The notes: generated by a model from the letters alone, not told the origin. Shown: positions 27,904 through 35,992, counted from the stretch's first letter. The stretch is DNA of 35,992 nt from Candidatus Woesebacteria bacterium GW2011_GWB1_33_38 (GCA_000990005.1 LBPF01000007.1:1-35992), one strand, 5' to 3'. Translations and numbers: made by a program.

Positions 27904-28925
27904 TTATTTTCCCACTTGGTCAAATAACAAAACTTGGGTTTGTTAATTTGATCGATGTTTTTGTTGTTATTCTAACCTTAATTACTATACTCAAGAAGCC
28001 TAAGTATCCAAATTGGTACAAATATTTTTTAACATTTATTCTATTTTGTGTTTTTTCACTTATCTTTAATTATCAATTAACTGAATTAAAAAGCATTCTG
28101 TATCTCGTGCGCTTAATCTCTTACTCTTTCATTGCTGTTTATGTTTTTAATTTTTATAGAAAACAAATTATTAATTCTTATTTATTAATTCTTAGTTGTG
28201 TCTCAGCAACACTTGGCTGGCTTCAATATATATTTCTGCCAGACGTTAGATTCTTGAAAAACTTTGGTTGGGATGATCATTTATATAGAATGGTGGGGAC
28301 TTTTTTTGATCCTACATATTTAGCACTGATAATTTTACTTGGGATAATAATTGCTGTTTACAAAAAACATACAAAAATCTTCTATTTTTTATTAATATCC
28401 CTTGCATTCACTTATTCTAGGTCAACTTACTTAGCGCTAGGCTTATTTTTATTATATAAAAGAAAGTTTTTAGCAATAGCATTTTTTGCAATTACAGTAT
28501 TACTACTTCCCAAAATGCTTTCAGAAGGGACTGATTTCGGAAGAGTAGTGAGTAGTCAAAATAAACTTTCTAATTATGTTGAAACATTTAAAGTTATTAA
28601 AAAATCACCAGCAATTGGTGTTGGATTTAACAATTTCTGTTTTGCTAGAACAAACATTGAAATAAATTCACATGCTTGTTTTGGTTCAGATTCGTCACTT
28701 TTATTAATCTTAGCAACAACAGGAGTTATTGGATTATTTTTGTTTATCAGTTTCGTGTTACGAGTTACGAGTTTGGCGCATACTACATACTACATAATAC
28801 TTACTACAAGTTTTGTTGTTGTTTTAGTGCACAGTCTTTTTGCCAACAGCCTTTTCTATCCTCACATTATGTTTTGGCTATTTAGTCTGGTTGGGTTAGG
28901 GAGTGAAGTTAACAGAAAAAGATGA
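27873..28925 (+). CDS. O-antigen ligase/polymerase-like membrane protein (Wzy/WaaL)
   Basis: The 350-aa protein has about ten hydrophobic segments and the large periplasmic loop near the C-terminal third that defines the Wzy_C/O-antigen ligase family: FGRVVSSQNKLSNYVETFKVIKKSPAIGVGFNNFCFART...NSHACFGSDSSLLLILATTGVIGL. It also has VGTFFDPTYLALIILLGI and AFTYSRSTYLALG earlier. It would polymerise or ligate lipid-linked glycan on the outer face of the membrane. It is the last gene of the glycan operon. Two heptamer repeats lie in its last transmembrane region. Its 3' end overlaps the convergent Ig-like gene by 30 nt. Confidence 0.8.
   Translation: MDKIIFFAILIIFPLGQITKLGFVNLIDVFVVILTLITILKKPKYPNWYKYFLTFILFCVFSLIFNYQLTELKSILYLVRLISYSFIAVYVFNFYRKQIINSYLLILSCVSATLGWLQYIFLPDVRFLKNFGWDDHLYRMVGTFFDPTYLALIILLGIIIAVYKKHTKIFYFLLISLAFTYSRSTYLALGLFLLYKRKFLAIAFFAITVLLLPKMLSEGTDFGRVVSSQNKLSNYVETFKVIKKSPAIGVGFNNFCFARTNIEINSHACFGSDSSLLLILATTGVIGLFLFISFVLRVTSLAHTTYYIILTTSFVVVLVHSLFANSLFYPHIMFWLFSLVGLGSEVNRKR
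28757..28770 (+). repeat. Heptanucleotide direct repeat, unit GTTACGA, inside the Wzy-like gene
   Basis: Two exact adjacent copies (28757-28763, 28764-28770). Only the closeness of other heptamer arrays makes this short repeat notable. Confidence 0.4.
28781..28808 (+). repeat. Heptanucleotide tandem repeat, unit TACTACA, inside the Wzy-like gene
   Basis: Four 7-base units (tactaca, tactaca, taatact, tactaca) encode TTYYIILTTS within a membrane segment. A decayed version of the same unit may lie in ileS at 4150-4177. Confidence 0.55.
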
Positions 28926-29609
28926 CAAACTTTCATTACCTGATGGGTCTATTGCCTTAACTTCAAATGAATTAACACCCTCATTTAAGGTCGTTGTGAA
29001 GTTAAACGATCCATCGTCTTTGAGAGTAACAAACTTATCATTAATTTTTAAATCTACTTGTTCACTAACAGTACCCTTAATTGACAATTGTCTCTGCCCT
29101 GAACCATAAAAAGAATCACCATCCTTTGGTGATAATACTGTAAGTTCAGGTTCAGTGTTATCAAAAATAATTACAAAAAATTTAGTTGCACTGCTTAAAT
29201 TCCCTGAAGTGTCTTTGGCTATAGCTGAAATTTTGTTTTCTCCACCCTCAAGGTTAAAAAGAAAGATGAATTTACCATCGTTATTGGCAACGATCTCACT
29301 TAAATTACCATTTGCTGTTATGGATATTACGGCTCCATTTTCAGAGTAGCCAGTTATATCAATTGACTCATTATTTGTAAACTCGGGGATTGAGTCAAAC
29401 TGCGGTGGAGCGGGTGGGGTTGTGTCCTGAATTTCAACAGGCTTATCAGATTTGGCTACATCACCCAAGAATCCTGCAAATTTAACTAGAGTTGGTATAC
29501 CTAGAAAAATTAAAAAAACTATTCCTACAATTGATAAAAAAACATAATAATATGCTTTTTTGATATTTTTTCTCTCCTCAGTTATGGCCATCCTTGAATA
29601 TCTTTTCAT
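28896..29609 (-). CDS. Membrane-anchored protein with bacterial Ig-like domains
   Basis: The 237-aa protein has a basic cytoplasmic N-terminus (about 1-18), one transmembrane helix (about 19-45), a Pro-rich linker (DTTPPAPPQF) and two beta-sandwich repeats. The first reads SIDITGYSENGAVISITANG...GKFIFLFNLEGGENKISAIAKDTSGNLSS, the second QLSIKGTVSEQVDLKINDKFVTLKDDGSFNFTTTLNEGVNSFEVKAIDPSGNES. These match the Glucodextranase_B/Big-type Ig-like repeats of surface proteins. It is an extracellular, probably adhesive or structural protein. Its C-terminal codons overlap the convergent Wzy-like gene by 30 nt. A short region with divergent promoters separates it from the toxin-antitoxin pair. Confidence 0.75.
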   Translation of the reverse strand: MKRYSRMAITEERKNIKKAYYYVFLSIVGIVFLIFLGIPTLVKFAGFLGDVAKSDKPVEIQDTTPPAPPQFDSIPEFTNNESIDITGYSENGAVISITANGNLSEIVANNDGKFIFLFNLEGGENKISAIAKDTSGNLSSATKFFVIIFDNTEPELTVLSPKDGDSFYGSGQRQLSIKGTVSEQVDLKINDKFVTLKDDGSFNFTTTLNEGVNSFEVKAIDPSGNESLSSFSVNFTP

Positions 29610-29613
29610 TAAT

Positions 29614-29622
29614 TGTTATTAT
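29614..29622 (+). promoter_or_regulatory. Extended -10 promoter of the toxin-antitoxin pair
   Basis: TGT followed by TATTAT (29617-29622) ends 11 bases before ATG 29634. The surrounding ttattatataataat is nearly symmetrical and could also serve the divergent Ig-like gene. Confidence 0.4.
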
Positions 29623-29633
29623 ATAATAATCAT

Positions 29634-29885
29634 ATGCCAAAAGCTTTAAAAAACTATATTTCATATAATCCAAGTATTCTTAGTGGGAATGCAACAGTTT
29701 CAGGAACAAGAATTCCTATTGACCGTGTTTTTAGTTTAGTTAAACAAGGATATTCAACTTCGAGGCTTGAGGAAGAATTTCCACATGTTGAGCCTAAGAA
29801 AATTCAAAACCTGATAGCATATCTAATGCGTGCTGGACTAGATGCCTACGAAACATCACGAAAAATACAAGTTACTTCTAGATGA
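29634..29885 (+). CDS. DUF433-family antitoxin-like protein
   Basis: The 83-aa protein matches DUF433: YISYNPSILSGNATVSGTRIPIDRVFSLVKQGYSTSRLEEEFPHVEPKKIQNLIAYLMR. This is a winged-helix-like DNA-binding family commonly encoded just upstream of DUF5615 PIN-like proteins as a toxin-antitoxin pair, as here. ATG 29634 is preferred over the in-frame start at 29613 because similarity starts at YISYNP and the promoter overlaps the longer version. It probably neutralises the downstream toxin and represses the operon. The two genes overlap by 44 nt. Confidence 0.8.
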   Translation: MPKALKNYISYNPSILSGNATVSGTRIPIDRVFSLVKQGYSTSRLEEEFPHVEPKKIQNLIAYLMRAGLDAYETSRKIQVTSR

Positions 29886-30219
29886 AGGGTTGTCTCCAAA
29901 AAATAGATATAAAAATCTAAATAATTATTTTGATGTTAAACATATAAAACATGATCTTAAAAAAGGTGCAATTAGTGATAATGAGGTTTATAAATGTACA
30001 ACAAATGAGAAACGGATATTGGTAACTTTTAATATAAAGGATTTCAACAACTTGGTAAAATTGAATAAACCATCGATAATTGCATTATCAGTAAATTTAA
30101 CTAATGATCAAGCAGATAAAAAAACCTTTAAATTATTAAAAAAATTAAAGTATACTGAATCGCTTGGTCACATTATTTCAATTTCAAATAGTCAAACCAC
30201 GATTAAAAGATTAATATAG
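29842..30219 (+). CDS. DUF5615 PIN-like toxin
   Basis: The 125-aa protein has the DUF5615/Mut7-C-like PIN fold layout: an early acidic LLLDEGLSP, KKGAISDNEVYKCTTNEKRILVTFNIKDFNNLV, and a C-terminal SLGHIISI strand. The acidic residues Asp14/Glu15, the SDNEV block and the KDF block would form the metal site of an RNase. Paired with the DUF433 protein it is a predicted type II toxin. ATG 29842 gives a 44-nt overlap with the antitoxin in another frame. A later start would remove part of the early motif. Confidence 0.75.
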   Translation: MPTKHHEKYKLLLDEGLSPKNRYKNLNNYFDVKHIKHDLKKGAISDNEVYKCTTNEKRILVTFNIKDFNNLVKLNKPSIIALSVNLTNDQADKKTFKLLKKLKYTESLGHIISISNSQTTIKRLI

Positions 30220-30223
30220 ATAT

Positions 30224-31051
30224 ATGGACAAATATAAAGCTACATGGGTTTCTCATTCTTCAATTGCAGACTTTGTAGTTTGCCCGAGGGCGTACTACTT
30301 AAGAAATGTATTTAAAGATCCAAAAACAGGTAATAAAATAACAGTTACTTCACCTGCTCTTTCCTTGGGTCAGGCAGTACATGAGGTAATCGAAGGTTTA
30401 TCTATTTTACCCTCTGAAGAGAGATTTATAATATCTCCATTTAAGAAATTTGATACTGCCTGGCAAAAAGTAACAGGAAAAATGGGGGGATTTAAAACAA
30501 ATAAGGAAGAACAAGAGTTTAAAGAAAGAGGAATTAAGATGCTTAATAGAGTAATTGTAAATCCTGGACCAATTTTAAAAAAAGCTATCAAAATTCAGTC
30601 TGATTTTATTCCAAATTATTATATTTCCCAGGAAGATCAAATTATTCTGTGTGGAAAGATTGACTGGCTTGAATATTTGCCTGAAACAGATTCTGCTCAT
30701 ATTATTGACTTTAAAACAGGAAAAAATGAAGAAGAGGAAAAATCATTACAACTTCCAATTTATCTACTTCTTGCAACTAACACTCAAACAAAAAAAGTCA
30801 CAAAGGCATCATATTGGTATCTAGAGAAAAATGATGAACTAACACCAAAAGAATTACCAAGTTTGTTGGAATCAGAAGATAAAGTACTTACAATTGCAAG
30901 AAGAATCAAACTTGCTCGTCAACTTAACCATTTTGTTTGTCCAACTGGTGGATGTATGAAATGTAGATCCTTGGAGCGGGTTTTAAAAGGTGAGGGAGAA
31001 AAAGTTGGAGTATCTGACACTAAACAGGATATTTACATCTTATCTTCATAA
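30224..31051 (+). CDS. Cas4/RecB-like PD-(D/E)XK nuclease with probable Fe-S cluster
   Basis: The 275-aa protein has the RecB-family nuclease motifs: LGQAVHEVIE (motif I His), CGKIDWLEYL with the metal-binding Asp, HIIDFKTGK with Asp and Lys, and QLPIYLL. Four cysteines are placed as in Cas4 and AddB: Cys20 in VCPRAYYLRN, and a C-terminal CPTGGCMKC triplet, so a 4Fe-4S cluster is likely. It would act as an ssDNA exonuclease in repair or as a Cas4-like end processor. No CRISPR array or cas genes are in the window. It starts 4 nt after the toxin gene and may be cotranscribed with it. Confidence 0.75.
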   Translation: MDKYKATWVSHSSIADFVVCPRAYYLRNVFKDPKTGNKITVTSPALSLGQAVHEVIEGLSILPSEERFIISPFKKFDTAWQKVTGKMGGFKTNKEEQEFKERGIKMLNRVIVNPGPILKKAIKIQSDFIPNYYISQEDQIILCGKIDWLEYLPETDSAHIIDFKTGKNEEEEKSLQLPIYLLLATNTQTKKVTKASYWYLEKNDELTPKELPSLLESEDKVLTIARRIKLARQLNHFVCPTGGCMKCRSLERVLKGEGEKVGVSDTKQDIYILSS

Positions 31052-31068
31052 AATCTTAATAATTAATC

Positions 31069-31077
31069 TGGTATTAT
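31069..31077 (+). promoter_or_regulatory. Extended -10 promoter of the copper module
   Basis: TGG followed by TATTAT (31072-31077) ends 6 bases before ATG 31084, which predicts a leaderless transcript. No copper-regulator operator could be recognised. Confidence 0.5.
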
Positions 31078-31083
31078 ATCAAC

Positions 31084-32430
31084 ATGTCTAACAAAAAGGT
31101 GCACATTACAGGAATGCATTGCAGGTCCTGCGAAATTTTAATTGAGGAAGAATTAAAAAAAATCAAAGGTGTTACCGATGTATCTGTAAGTCATAAGGAT
31201 GGAATAGCTGATATTAGTTTCAAAGATAAACTAAAAAGTTTAGATATTAGAAATGCAGTAGAAAATGCAGGTTATTGCATAGGAGAAAATGCAAAACTTC
31301 CATATTTCTCCAAAAATAAAAAGGACTATATAGAGTTAGGAATTGCATTTTTTATAGTAGTTTTACTTTACTTGGTTGCTAAGCAGTTTGGTGTTTTTGG
31401 TCTGACAGGTCTTATTAAAGGAAACTATGGTTCACTTCCAGTTGTTTTTATCGTTGGGTTAACAGCGGGGATATCTACTTGTATGGCTCTTGTAGGTGGG
31501 CTAGTGCTTGGAATGTCATCTAAGTTTGCCAAACAGAATCCAGAAAGTACTGGTTTGCAAAAGTTTGTACCCCATATCTACTTTAATTTAGGCAGAATTG
31601 CTTCCTATTTTGTCCTCGGTGGAGTAATTGGTTTCGCAGGGTCATTTTTCAAAATTTCAACATCAGTTCTAGGATTATTAATTGTTGCAGTTGGATTTGT
31701 AATGCTACTTTTAGGTAGTCAATTAATTGATATATTTCCATTTTTAAAAACTGTTTCGTTTACCCTTCCTAAGGGACTTCATAAATTATTAGGGATTAAG
31801 GAGAGAACTGAAGAAAAATATAGTAATACTAATTCAAGCCTTCTTGGTGCATCAACTTTCTTTTTACCGTGTGGGTTTACACAAGCAATGCAACTTTATG
31901 CAATAAGTACAGGTAACCCCTTACAAGGTGCTTTGACAATGGGAGTTTTTGCACTTGGTACAACACCAGGACTTTTAGGTGTTGGTGGATTGACTTCGGC
32001 AATCAAAGGTCAATCTTCAAAACTATTTTTCAAAACTGCTGGTGTAATTGTTTTACTTCTTGCCTTTTTTAATATTTCAAACGGTCTAAATTTAGTTGGT
32101 ATTAGAGATGTTTTTGCAAAAAAAGATGTTCTTGCACAAGACAAAAATGTAAAAATTGTTAACGGAGTCCAAATTGTAAAAATGACACAAAAAGCAGACG
32201 GTTATTTTCCTAATAAATTTACAATCAAAAAAGGTGTTCCTGTTAAATGGATTATAACTTCAGAAAGTCAATATTCATGTGCCAGTAGTATTGTTTCACA
32301 AGGATTAGGAATAAGAAGTAGTTTAAAATTAGGTGAAAATATATTTGAGTTTACAGCTAACAAAATAGGTACAATTAGATTTACTTGCAGTATGGGAATG
32401 TATACAGGTTCGTTTAATGTAATTAATTAA
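31084..32430 (+). CDS. HMA domain - DsbD/TauE-like membrane domain - cupredoxin-like fusion
   Basis: The 448-aa protein is a three-part fusion. Residues 1-68 form a heavy-metal-associated domain (GMHCRSC with the CxxC metal site). About 80-355 form a six-helix DsbD_2/sulfite exporter-like membrane domain ([26 protein letters not shown], and the second half-repeat [21 protein letters not shown] with a conserved Cys-Gly). About 375-448 form a cupredoxin-like beta domain with candidate copper ligands in YSCASS and [10 protein letters not shown]. It probably moves copper or reducing equivalents across the membrane and hands metal to the outer domain. It is followed 5 nt later by copA, so it is part of a copper-handling operon. 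Confidence 0.8.
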   Translation: MSNKKVHITGMHCRSCEILIEEELKKIKGVTDVSVSHKDGIADISFKDKLKSLDIRNAVENAGYCIGENAKLPYFSKNKKDYIELGIAFFIVVLLYLVAKQFGVFGLTGLIKGNYGSLPVVFIVGLTAGISTCMALVGGLVLGMSSKFAKQNPESTGLQKFVPHIYFNLGRIASYFVLGGVIGFAGSFFKISTSVLGLLIVAVGFVMLLLGSQLIDIFPFLKTVSFTLPKGLHKLLGIKERTEEKYSNTNSSLLGASTFFLPCGFTQAMQLYAISTGNPLQGALTMGVFALGTTPGLLGVGGLTSAIKGQSSKLFFKTAGVIVLLLAFFNISNGLNLVGIRDVFAKKDVLAQDKNVKIVNGVQIVKMTQKADGYFPNKFTIKKGVPVKWIITSESQYSCASSIVSQGLGIRSSLKLGENIFEFTANKIGTIRFTCSMGMYTGSFNVIN

Positions 32431-32435
32431 ATTTT

Positions 32436-34787
32436 ATGACAAGGCAAAATATAAATATTTCAGGCATGCACTGTACATCTTGTGCTGGTTTAATTGAGAA
32501 GCAATTAAAAAAAGTAAACGGCGTAACTGAAGCACATGTTAATTTTGCATCAGAAAAAGCATCAATTGTATATGATTCTGATCTTGTCAAAACACCATCA
32601 CTTTTAGAAGCTGTTGAGAAAGTAGGGTACACTGCTGAAATTGAAACAGAAGAACTATCTAAGAATCAAGGAAAAAGGCAAGAAGCAGAAATTAAAAAAC
32701 AATGGAATAAGTTTCTAGTTAGTTTTATTCTTTCTGCCCCAATGATCTATTTTATGTTTTTGGACTTCTTTAAATTTTTACCATTTGGCAATTTTATTTA
32801 TTCCTATATCGGAATAATTTCATTTATTTTGGCAACACCAGTTCAATTCTATATTGGCTCTAGTTTTTATAAAGGAATGATTTCTGCTCTTAAAATGAAA
32901 ACATTTAACATGGATAGTTTAATTGCTATCGGGACTTCTGTAGCTTACTTTTACAGCGTTGTTAATTTTGTAATGTATTATGCCATTAAGAATTCTTTTA
33001 TTGGAGTAATGGGTGAAAAGATTCCTGATTTATACTTTGAAACTGCAGCATTTTTAATTACATTTGTTTTACTTGGTAAATTCTTAGAGGCAAAAGCAAA
33101 AGGGAGAACTTCAGAAGCAATAAAGAAACTAATGGGATTACAAGCAAAAACAGCAAGAGTAGTTAGAAATGGAGAAACTATTGATATTCCTGTTGAGGAA
33201 GTAGTTAAAGATGACATTATAGTTGTAAGACCTGGGGAAAAAATACCAGTTGATGGCGTAATTACCAAAGGATCATCAGCAATTGATGAATCTATGATTA
33301 CTGGAGAAAGTTTACCTGTTGAAAAACATATCGACGACAATGTAATTGGTGGAACGATAAATAAACTCGGAAGCTTTGAATTTTGTGCAACAAGAATAGG
33401 GTCAGAAACTACATTATCACAAATTATAAGGCTTGTCGAAGACGCCCAAGGGTCTAAAGCTCCTATTCAGGCTGTAGCTGACAGAATTTCTGCTTGGTTT
33501 GTTCCAGCAGTTATTGGTGTTGCTCTTTTAACTTTTGTAATTTGGTTTTTTGTTTTGGGATCTACTTTATCATTTGCCTTAATGGCCTTTACTGCCGTTA
33601 TTGTTATTGCTTGCCCTTGTGCCTTAGGCCTTGCTACTCCTACGGCCATTATGGTAGGAACTGGTGTTGCGGCCGAACATGGAATTTTAATTAAAGGTGG
33701 AGAACCACTTGAGAGTGCAAGTACTATTAATACTATTGTTTTTGATAAAACAGGAACAATTACAAAAGGAAAACCAGAAGTTACAGATGTAGAAGACTTG
33801 GGCAGTATTGATGAGGAAGAAGTAACAGTTATTGCAGCAAGCCTTGAGAAACAATCAGAGCATCCACTAGCTGAAGCAATAGTAAATTACGCAGAAAGTG
33901 AGAAATTAAAACTAAAAGAAATTATAAATTTTGAAGCAATAGTTGGGTATGGTGTAAAAGGTAATATAGGGAAAACTACATATTATTTAGGAAATGGTAA
34001 ATTAATAGTTGAAACACTTAAATTAAATATCGATAAATTTGAAAGAAAGTTAGAGAGACTCGAGGATCAAGGTAAAACAGCAATGATTCTTGCAAATAAA
34101 AAGGAAGTCTTGGGAATTATAGCTGTAGCGGATACAGTAAAAGAGACATCAAGAGATGCAGTTGAGATGCTAAAAAAGAAAGGAATTGAAGTTTGGATGA
34201 TTACAGGAGATAACCAAAGGACTGCAAATGCTATTGGTATGCAGGTTGGAATTACAAATATTCTAGCTGAAGTGTTACCTCAAAACAAAGCAGAGGAAGT
34301 TAAAAAATTGCAAAGCATGGGTAAAAAAGTTGCAATGGTTGGAGATGGTATTAATGATGCTCCTGCCCTAGCTCAAGCTGATTTAGGTATTGCCATGGGA
34401 AGTGGTACTGATGTTGCTATGGAAACAGGAGGAATAGTTATTATTAAAAATGATCTTCGAGATGTGGTTAATGCTTTGGATTTATCAAAAACTACTGTAC
34501 AAAAAATTCGTCAAAATATGTTTTTTGCCCTTTTCTATAATGTAATTGGTATTCCTGTAGCTGCCCGCGCATTTGCATTTATGGGACTCATTCTTAAGCC
34601 AGAGTTAGCAGGTCTTGCCATGGCCTTAAGTTCTGTATCAGTTGTTTCAAATTCGCTATTATTAAAAAAATATGAGACAAACAAAAAAAATTATTTATCA
34701 ATGTATGCCCCTTACATAATGATGATACTATTTACTGCCCTCTTTTTTGAATTCGCCCGCTTCAGTTCAAACAGTATGGGAAAATAA
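32436..34787 (+). CDS. copA: Copper-translocating P1B-type ATPase
   Basis: The 783-aa pump has one N-terminal HMA domain (GMHCTSCAG, about 8-16), eight predicted membrane helices, the actuator TGES, the transmembrane metal site [10 protein letters not shown], the phosphorylation site [16 protein letters not shown] with the P1B-specific His-Pro, and the hinge [22 protein letters not shown]. The CPC motif marks the Cu(I)/Ag(I) subgroup. Every catalytic motif is intact and the length is normal. It follows the HMA-DsbD-cupredoxin gene by 5 nt and is probably cotranscribed with it. It would export copper or load it onto extracytoplasmic proteins. Confidence 0.95.
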   Translation: MTRQNINISGMHCTSCAGLIEKQLKKVNGVTEAHVNFASEKASIVYDSDLVKTPSLLEAVEKVGYTAEIETEELSKNQGKRQEAEIKKQWNKFLVSFILSAPMIYFMFLDFFKFLPFGNFIYSYIGIISFILATPVQFYIGSSFYKGMISALKMKTFNMDSLIAIGTSVAYFYSVVNFVMYYAIKNSFIGVMGEKIPDLYFETAAFLITFVLLGKFLEAKAKGRTSEAIKKLMGLQAKTARVVRNGETIDIPVEEVVKDDIIVVRPGEKIPVDGVITKGSSAIDESMITGESLPVEKHIDDNVIGGTINKLGSFEFCATRIGSETTLSQIIRLVEDAQGSKAPIQAVADRISAWFVPAVIGVALLTFVIWFFVLGSTLSFALMAFTAVIVIACPCALGLATPTAIMVGTGVAAEHGILIKGGEPLESASTINTIVFDKTGTITKGKPEVTDVEDLGSIDEEEVTVIAASLEKQSEHPLAEAIVNYAESEKLKLKEIINFEAIVGYGVKGNIGKTTYYLGNGKLIVETLKLNIDKFERKLERLEDQGKTAMILANKKEVLGIIAVADTVKETSRDAVEMLKKKGIEVWMITGDNQRTANAIGMQVGITNILAEVLPQNKAEEVKKLQSMGKKVAMVGDGINDAPALAQADLGIAMGSGTDVAMETGGIVIIKNDLRDVVNALDLSKTTVQKIRQNMFFALFYNVIGIPVAARAFAFMGLILKPELAGLAMALSSVSVVSNSLLLKKYETNKKNYLSMYAPYIMMILFTALFFEFARFSSNSMGK

Positions 34788-34828
34788 TTTGAATCAAAAT
34801 CTTAATGAAATCTTCATGTTTGATTGGA

Positions 34829-34834
34829 TATACT
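34829..34834 (+). promoter_or_regulatory. Candidate -10 element of the DsbA-like gene
   Basis: TATACT ends 8 bases before ATG 34843, the same spacing seen at other genes here. No convincing -35 or TGn is present, so confidence is low. Confidence 0.3.
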
Positions 34835-34842
34835 TATATTTT

Positions 34843-35577
34843 ATGAAAAATAATATTCTTACCCCACTTTTAACAATTTTATTAATCGTTGCAGTTTTCT
34901 TCCTTGGTTCATTTTGGACAAAGGTACAATATCTTGAAGGTGGTTCAACCAAAACTCAAGCGGTTGCACAGCAACAGCAACAACAAGCTCCTGCTCCAAG
35001 TGGTTCTGTAAAAGTATCAATTGATGATGATCCAATTTTAGGAGATAAAAATGCAAAAGTTACCATAATAGAATTTTCAGATTATGAATGTCCATTTTGT
35101 AAAAGACATTTTGACGAGACCCTTCCTCAATTAGTTAAGGAATATGTCGATAAAGGTTTAGTAAAAATCGTATTTCGTGATCTCCCTCTTTCATTCCACG
35201 ATCCGATGGCAACGACAGAGGCTGTTGCTGCAAATTGTGCAAGAGAACAGGGTGATGATAGTATTTATTTTAAATATCACCACGAGATATTTAAAAGGAC
35301 AAAATCAAATGGTAATGGGTTAGCCTTGACTGATTTGTATAAAATTTCAGATGATTTAAAATTAAATACTACAAAACTTAAAACTTGTATTGATGATCCA
35401 AAACAGAAAGAAGAAGTGCAAAAAGACCTGAGTGATGCAAGTAGCGTAGGAGCAAGTGGTACTCCTGCCTTTTTTATAGGCAAATCAACAGACGATGGAA
35501 TAATTGAAGCTCCACTTACATCAGGTGCACAACCATTTAGTGTTTTTAAGACTATAATTGATGAACTTTTAAAATAA
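34843..35577 (+). CDS. DsbA-family thiol-disulfide oxidoreductase, membrane-anchored
   Basis: The 244-aa protein has an N-terminal membrane anchor (about 5-25), a Gln-rich linker (VAQQQQQQAPAPSG, 41-54) and a DsbA/Thioredoxin_4 domain with active site CPFC (83-86, in FSDYECPFCKRHF), VFRDLPLSFHDPM, and the cis-Pro loop GASGTPAFFIG. It would form or shuffle disulfides outside the membrane. ATG 34843 is chosen over 34747: the longer version adds 32 polar residues before the anchor and overlaps copA by 41 nt. Its neighbours suggest that it services the cysteine-containing copper proteins or takes part in extracytoplasmic folding. Confidence 0.85.
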   Translation: MKNNILTPLLTILLIVAVFFLGSFWTKVQYLEGGSTKTQAVAQQQQQQAPAPSGSVKVSIDDDPILGDKNAKVTIIEFSDYECPFCKRHFDETLPQLVKEYVDKGLVKIVFRDLPLSFHDPMATTEAVAANCAREQGDDSIYFKYHHEIFKRTKSNGNGLALTDLYKISDDLKLNTTKLKTCIDDPKQKEEVQKDLSDASSVGASGTPAFFIGKSTDDGIIEAPLTSGAQPFSVFKTIIDELLK

Positions 35578-35934
35578 ATGATAATTGCAAGTACTTTAAT
35601 TGCAACTGCCTACTTAGTTGTTATCATATTTTTAATGAATAGTAATTTACTAATAACTACTTTAGTAGGTAATTATGATATAGATTATAAATTTAAAATA
35701 TTTGCATCGCTATTTTTGGGAATGTGGAATTCGATGTCGGGAACAGGTTTTGCATTACTTATTGTTACTGCAATTTTGACAGGAATAAATTTATCACTTC
35801 TAGGAAAGAAGCTAAAAAATCTTAAAAAACAAGGTAATCTAAAATTAGCCGTTGGTGGGAGTACTTTAATTGGAATTGTGGGAAGTGGATGTGGGGTTAA
35901 TAGGCAAAATGCGTTGGTGTTTTTAAGTTTTTGA
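35578..35934 (+). pseudogene. Membrane protein of unknown function, apparently truncated by a mobile-element edge
   Basis: The 118-aa product has three to four hydrophobic segments (about 1-30, 40-75, 88-105) and starts directly after the DsbA-like stop. It ends GGSTLIGIVGSGCGVNRQNALVFLSF. Up to GSGC it reads as a normal membrane protein. The last 13 residues are polar and unlike a membrane helix, and they are encoded by DNA that on the other strand reads as a different gene's end. The native protein very likely continued beyond GSGC. Without a full-length relative in hand its function cannot be named, but its position suggests an operon with the DsbA-like gene. Confidence 0.55.
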
Positions 35935-35992
35935 GAGAAGATAAAAGGTCCAGAAAAGTGCTTTGGCTACTTTGGTTCTTGATAATCCTCTG
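35897..35992 (-). CDS. C-terminal end of a minus-strand gene, possibly a transposase, cut by the window edge
   Basis: The frame is open from the window edge to TAA (complement of 35897-35899). It encodes QRIIKNQSSQSTFLDLLSS and then LKNLKTPTHFAY. Composition is protein-like, and it overlaps the abnormal tail of the membrane protein on the other strand. A short C-terminal tail of this kind beside a broken gene suggests an insertion-sequence transposase, but no diagnostic motif is visible. Confidence 0.4.
   Translation of the reverse strand, partial: QRIIKNQSSQSTFLDLLSSLKNLKTPTHFAY

Noticed and set aside
20054-31051. CRISPR array or complete Type I restriction system
   Set aside because: No regularly spaced identical repeats with spacers were found, and no helicase-type HsdR is present. 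The Cas4-like gene alone is not evidence for CRISPR.

Overview
The window is a low-GC, gene-dense bacterial chromosome segment with short intergenic gaps and standard stop codons. Its gene content suggests a Patescibacteria/CPR genome, most likely Microgenomates. The reasons are a short CBS-less IMP dehydrogenase-like protein, lone core genes (ileS, rodA, rplU-rpmA, parB, lepB) mixed with accessory blocks, and a family of small CPR-style membrane and secreted proteins. The taxonomic call is inference from style and was not tested phylogenetically.

Layout. 1-437: wreckage of two mobile elements (an IS200/IS605-type TnpA tail with its end hairpin, then an rve-type integrase tail). 583-9103: a mostly housekeeping block with a class IV aminotransferase, a 63-aa protein, ileS, rodA, a minus-strand gene fragment, rplU, rpmA and parB, then guaB-lepB on the minus strand. 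9173-10640: tRNA-Val(CAC), a membrane protein whose reading frame runs into the tRNA antisense strand, an ECF sigma factor and a secreted protein. 10756-13134: a truncated KilA-N protein, a ferric-reductase-like membrane protein and a secreted C39-like peptidase. 13194-15634: two methyltransferases and a GT4 glycosyltransferase. 15673-19900: a possible small-molecule module (Ldh_2-type dehydrogenase, SDR, ATP-grasp ligase, 2-hydroxyacid-dehydrogenase-like protein, PQ-loop membrane protein). 19913-24008: a lexA / nuclease-methyltransferase / HsdS restriction island bracketed by a 27-bp direct repeat. 23967-28925: a surface-glycan operon (GT2, Wzx-type flippase, PMT-like membrane glycosyltransferase, short GT2, Wzy/O-antigen ligase). 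28896-31051: an Ig-like membrane protein, a DUF433/DUF5615 toxin-antitoxin pair and a Cas4-like nuclease. 31084-35577: a copper-handling module (HMA-DsbD-like-cupredoxin fusion, CopA ATPase, DsbA-like thioredoxin). The window ends in a membrane protein that appears broken by another mobile-element edge.

Most notable: (1) the lexA-restriction island appears to have split a GT2 gene from its promoter and start codon, leaving a 30-codon chimera of a GT2 start and a GT4 end; (2) many genes, especially accessory ones, carry small in-frame insertions of two kinds, heptanucleotide tandem repeats and GC-rich palindromic elements; (3) many promoters place an extended -10 element 6-11 nt before the start codon, which points to leaderless mRNAs; (4) in the 15.7-19.9 kb enzyme cluster, two dehydrogenase-family proteins lack expected catalytic residues.
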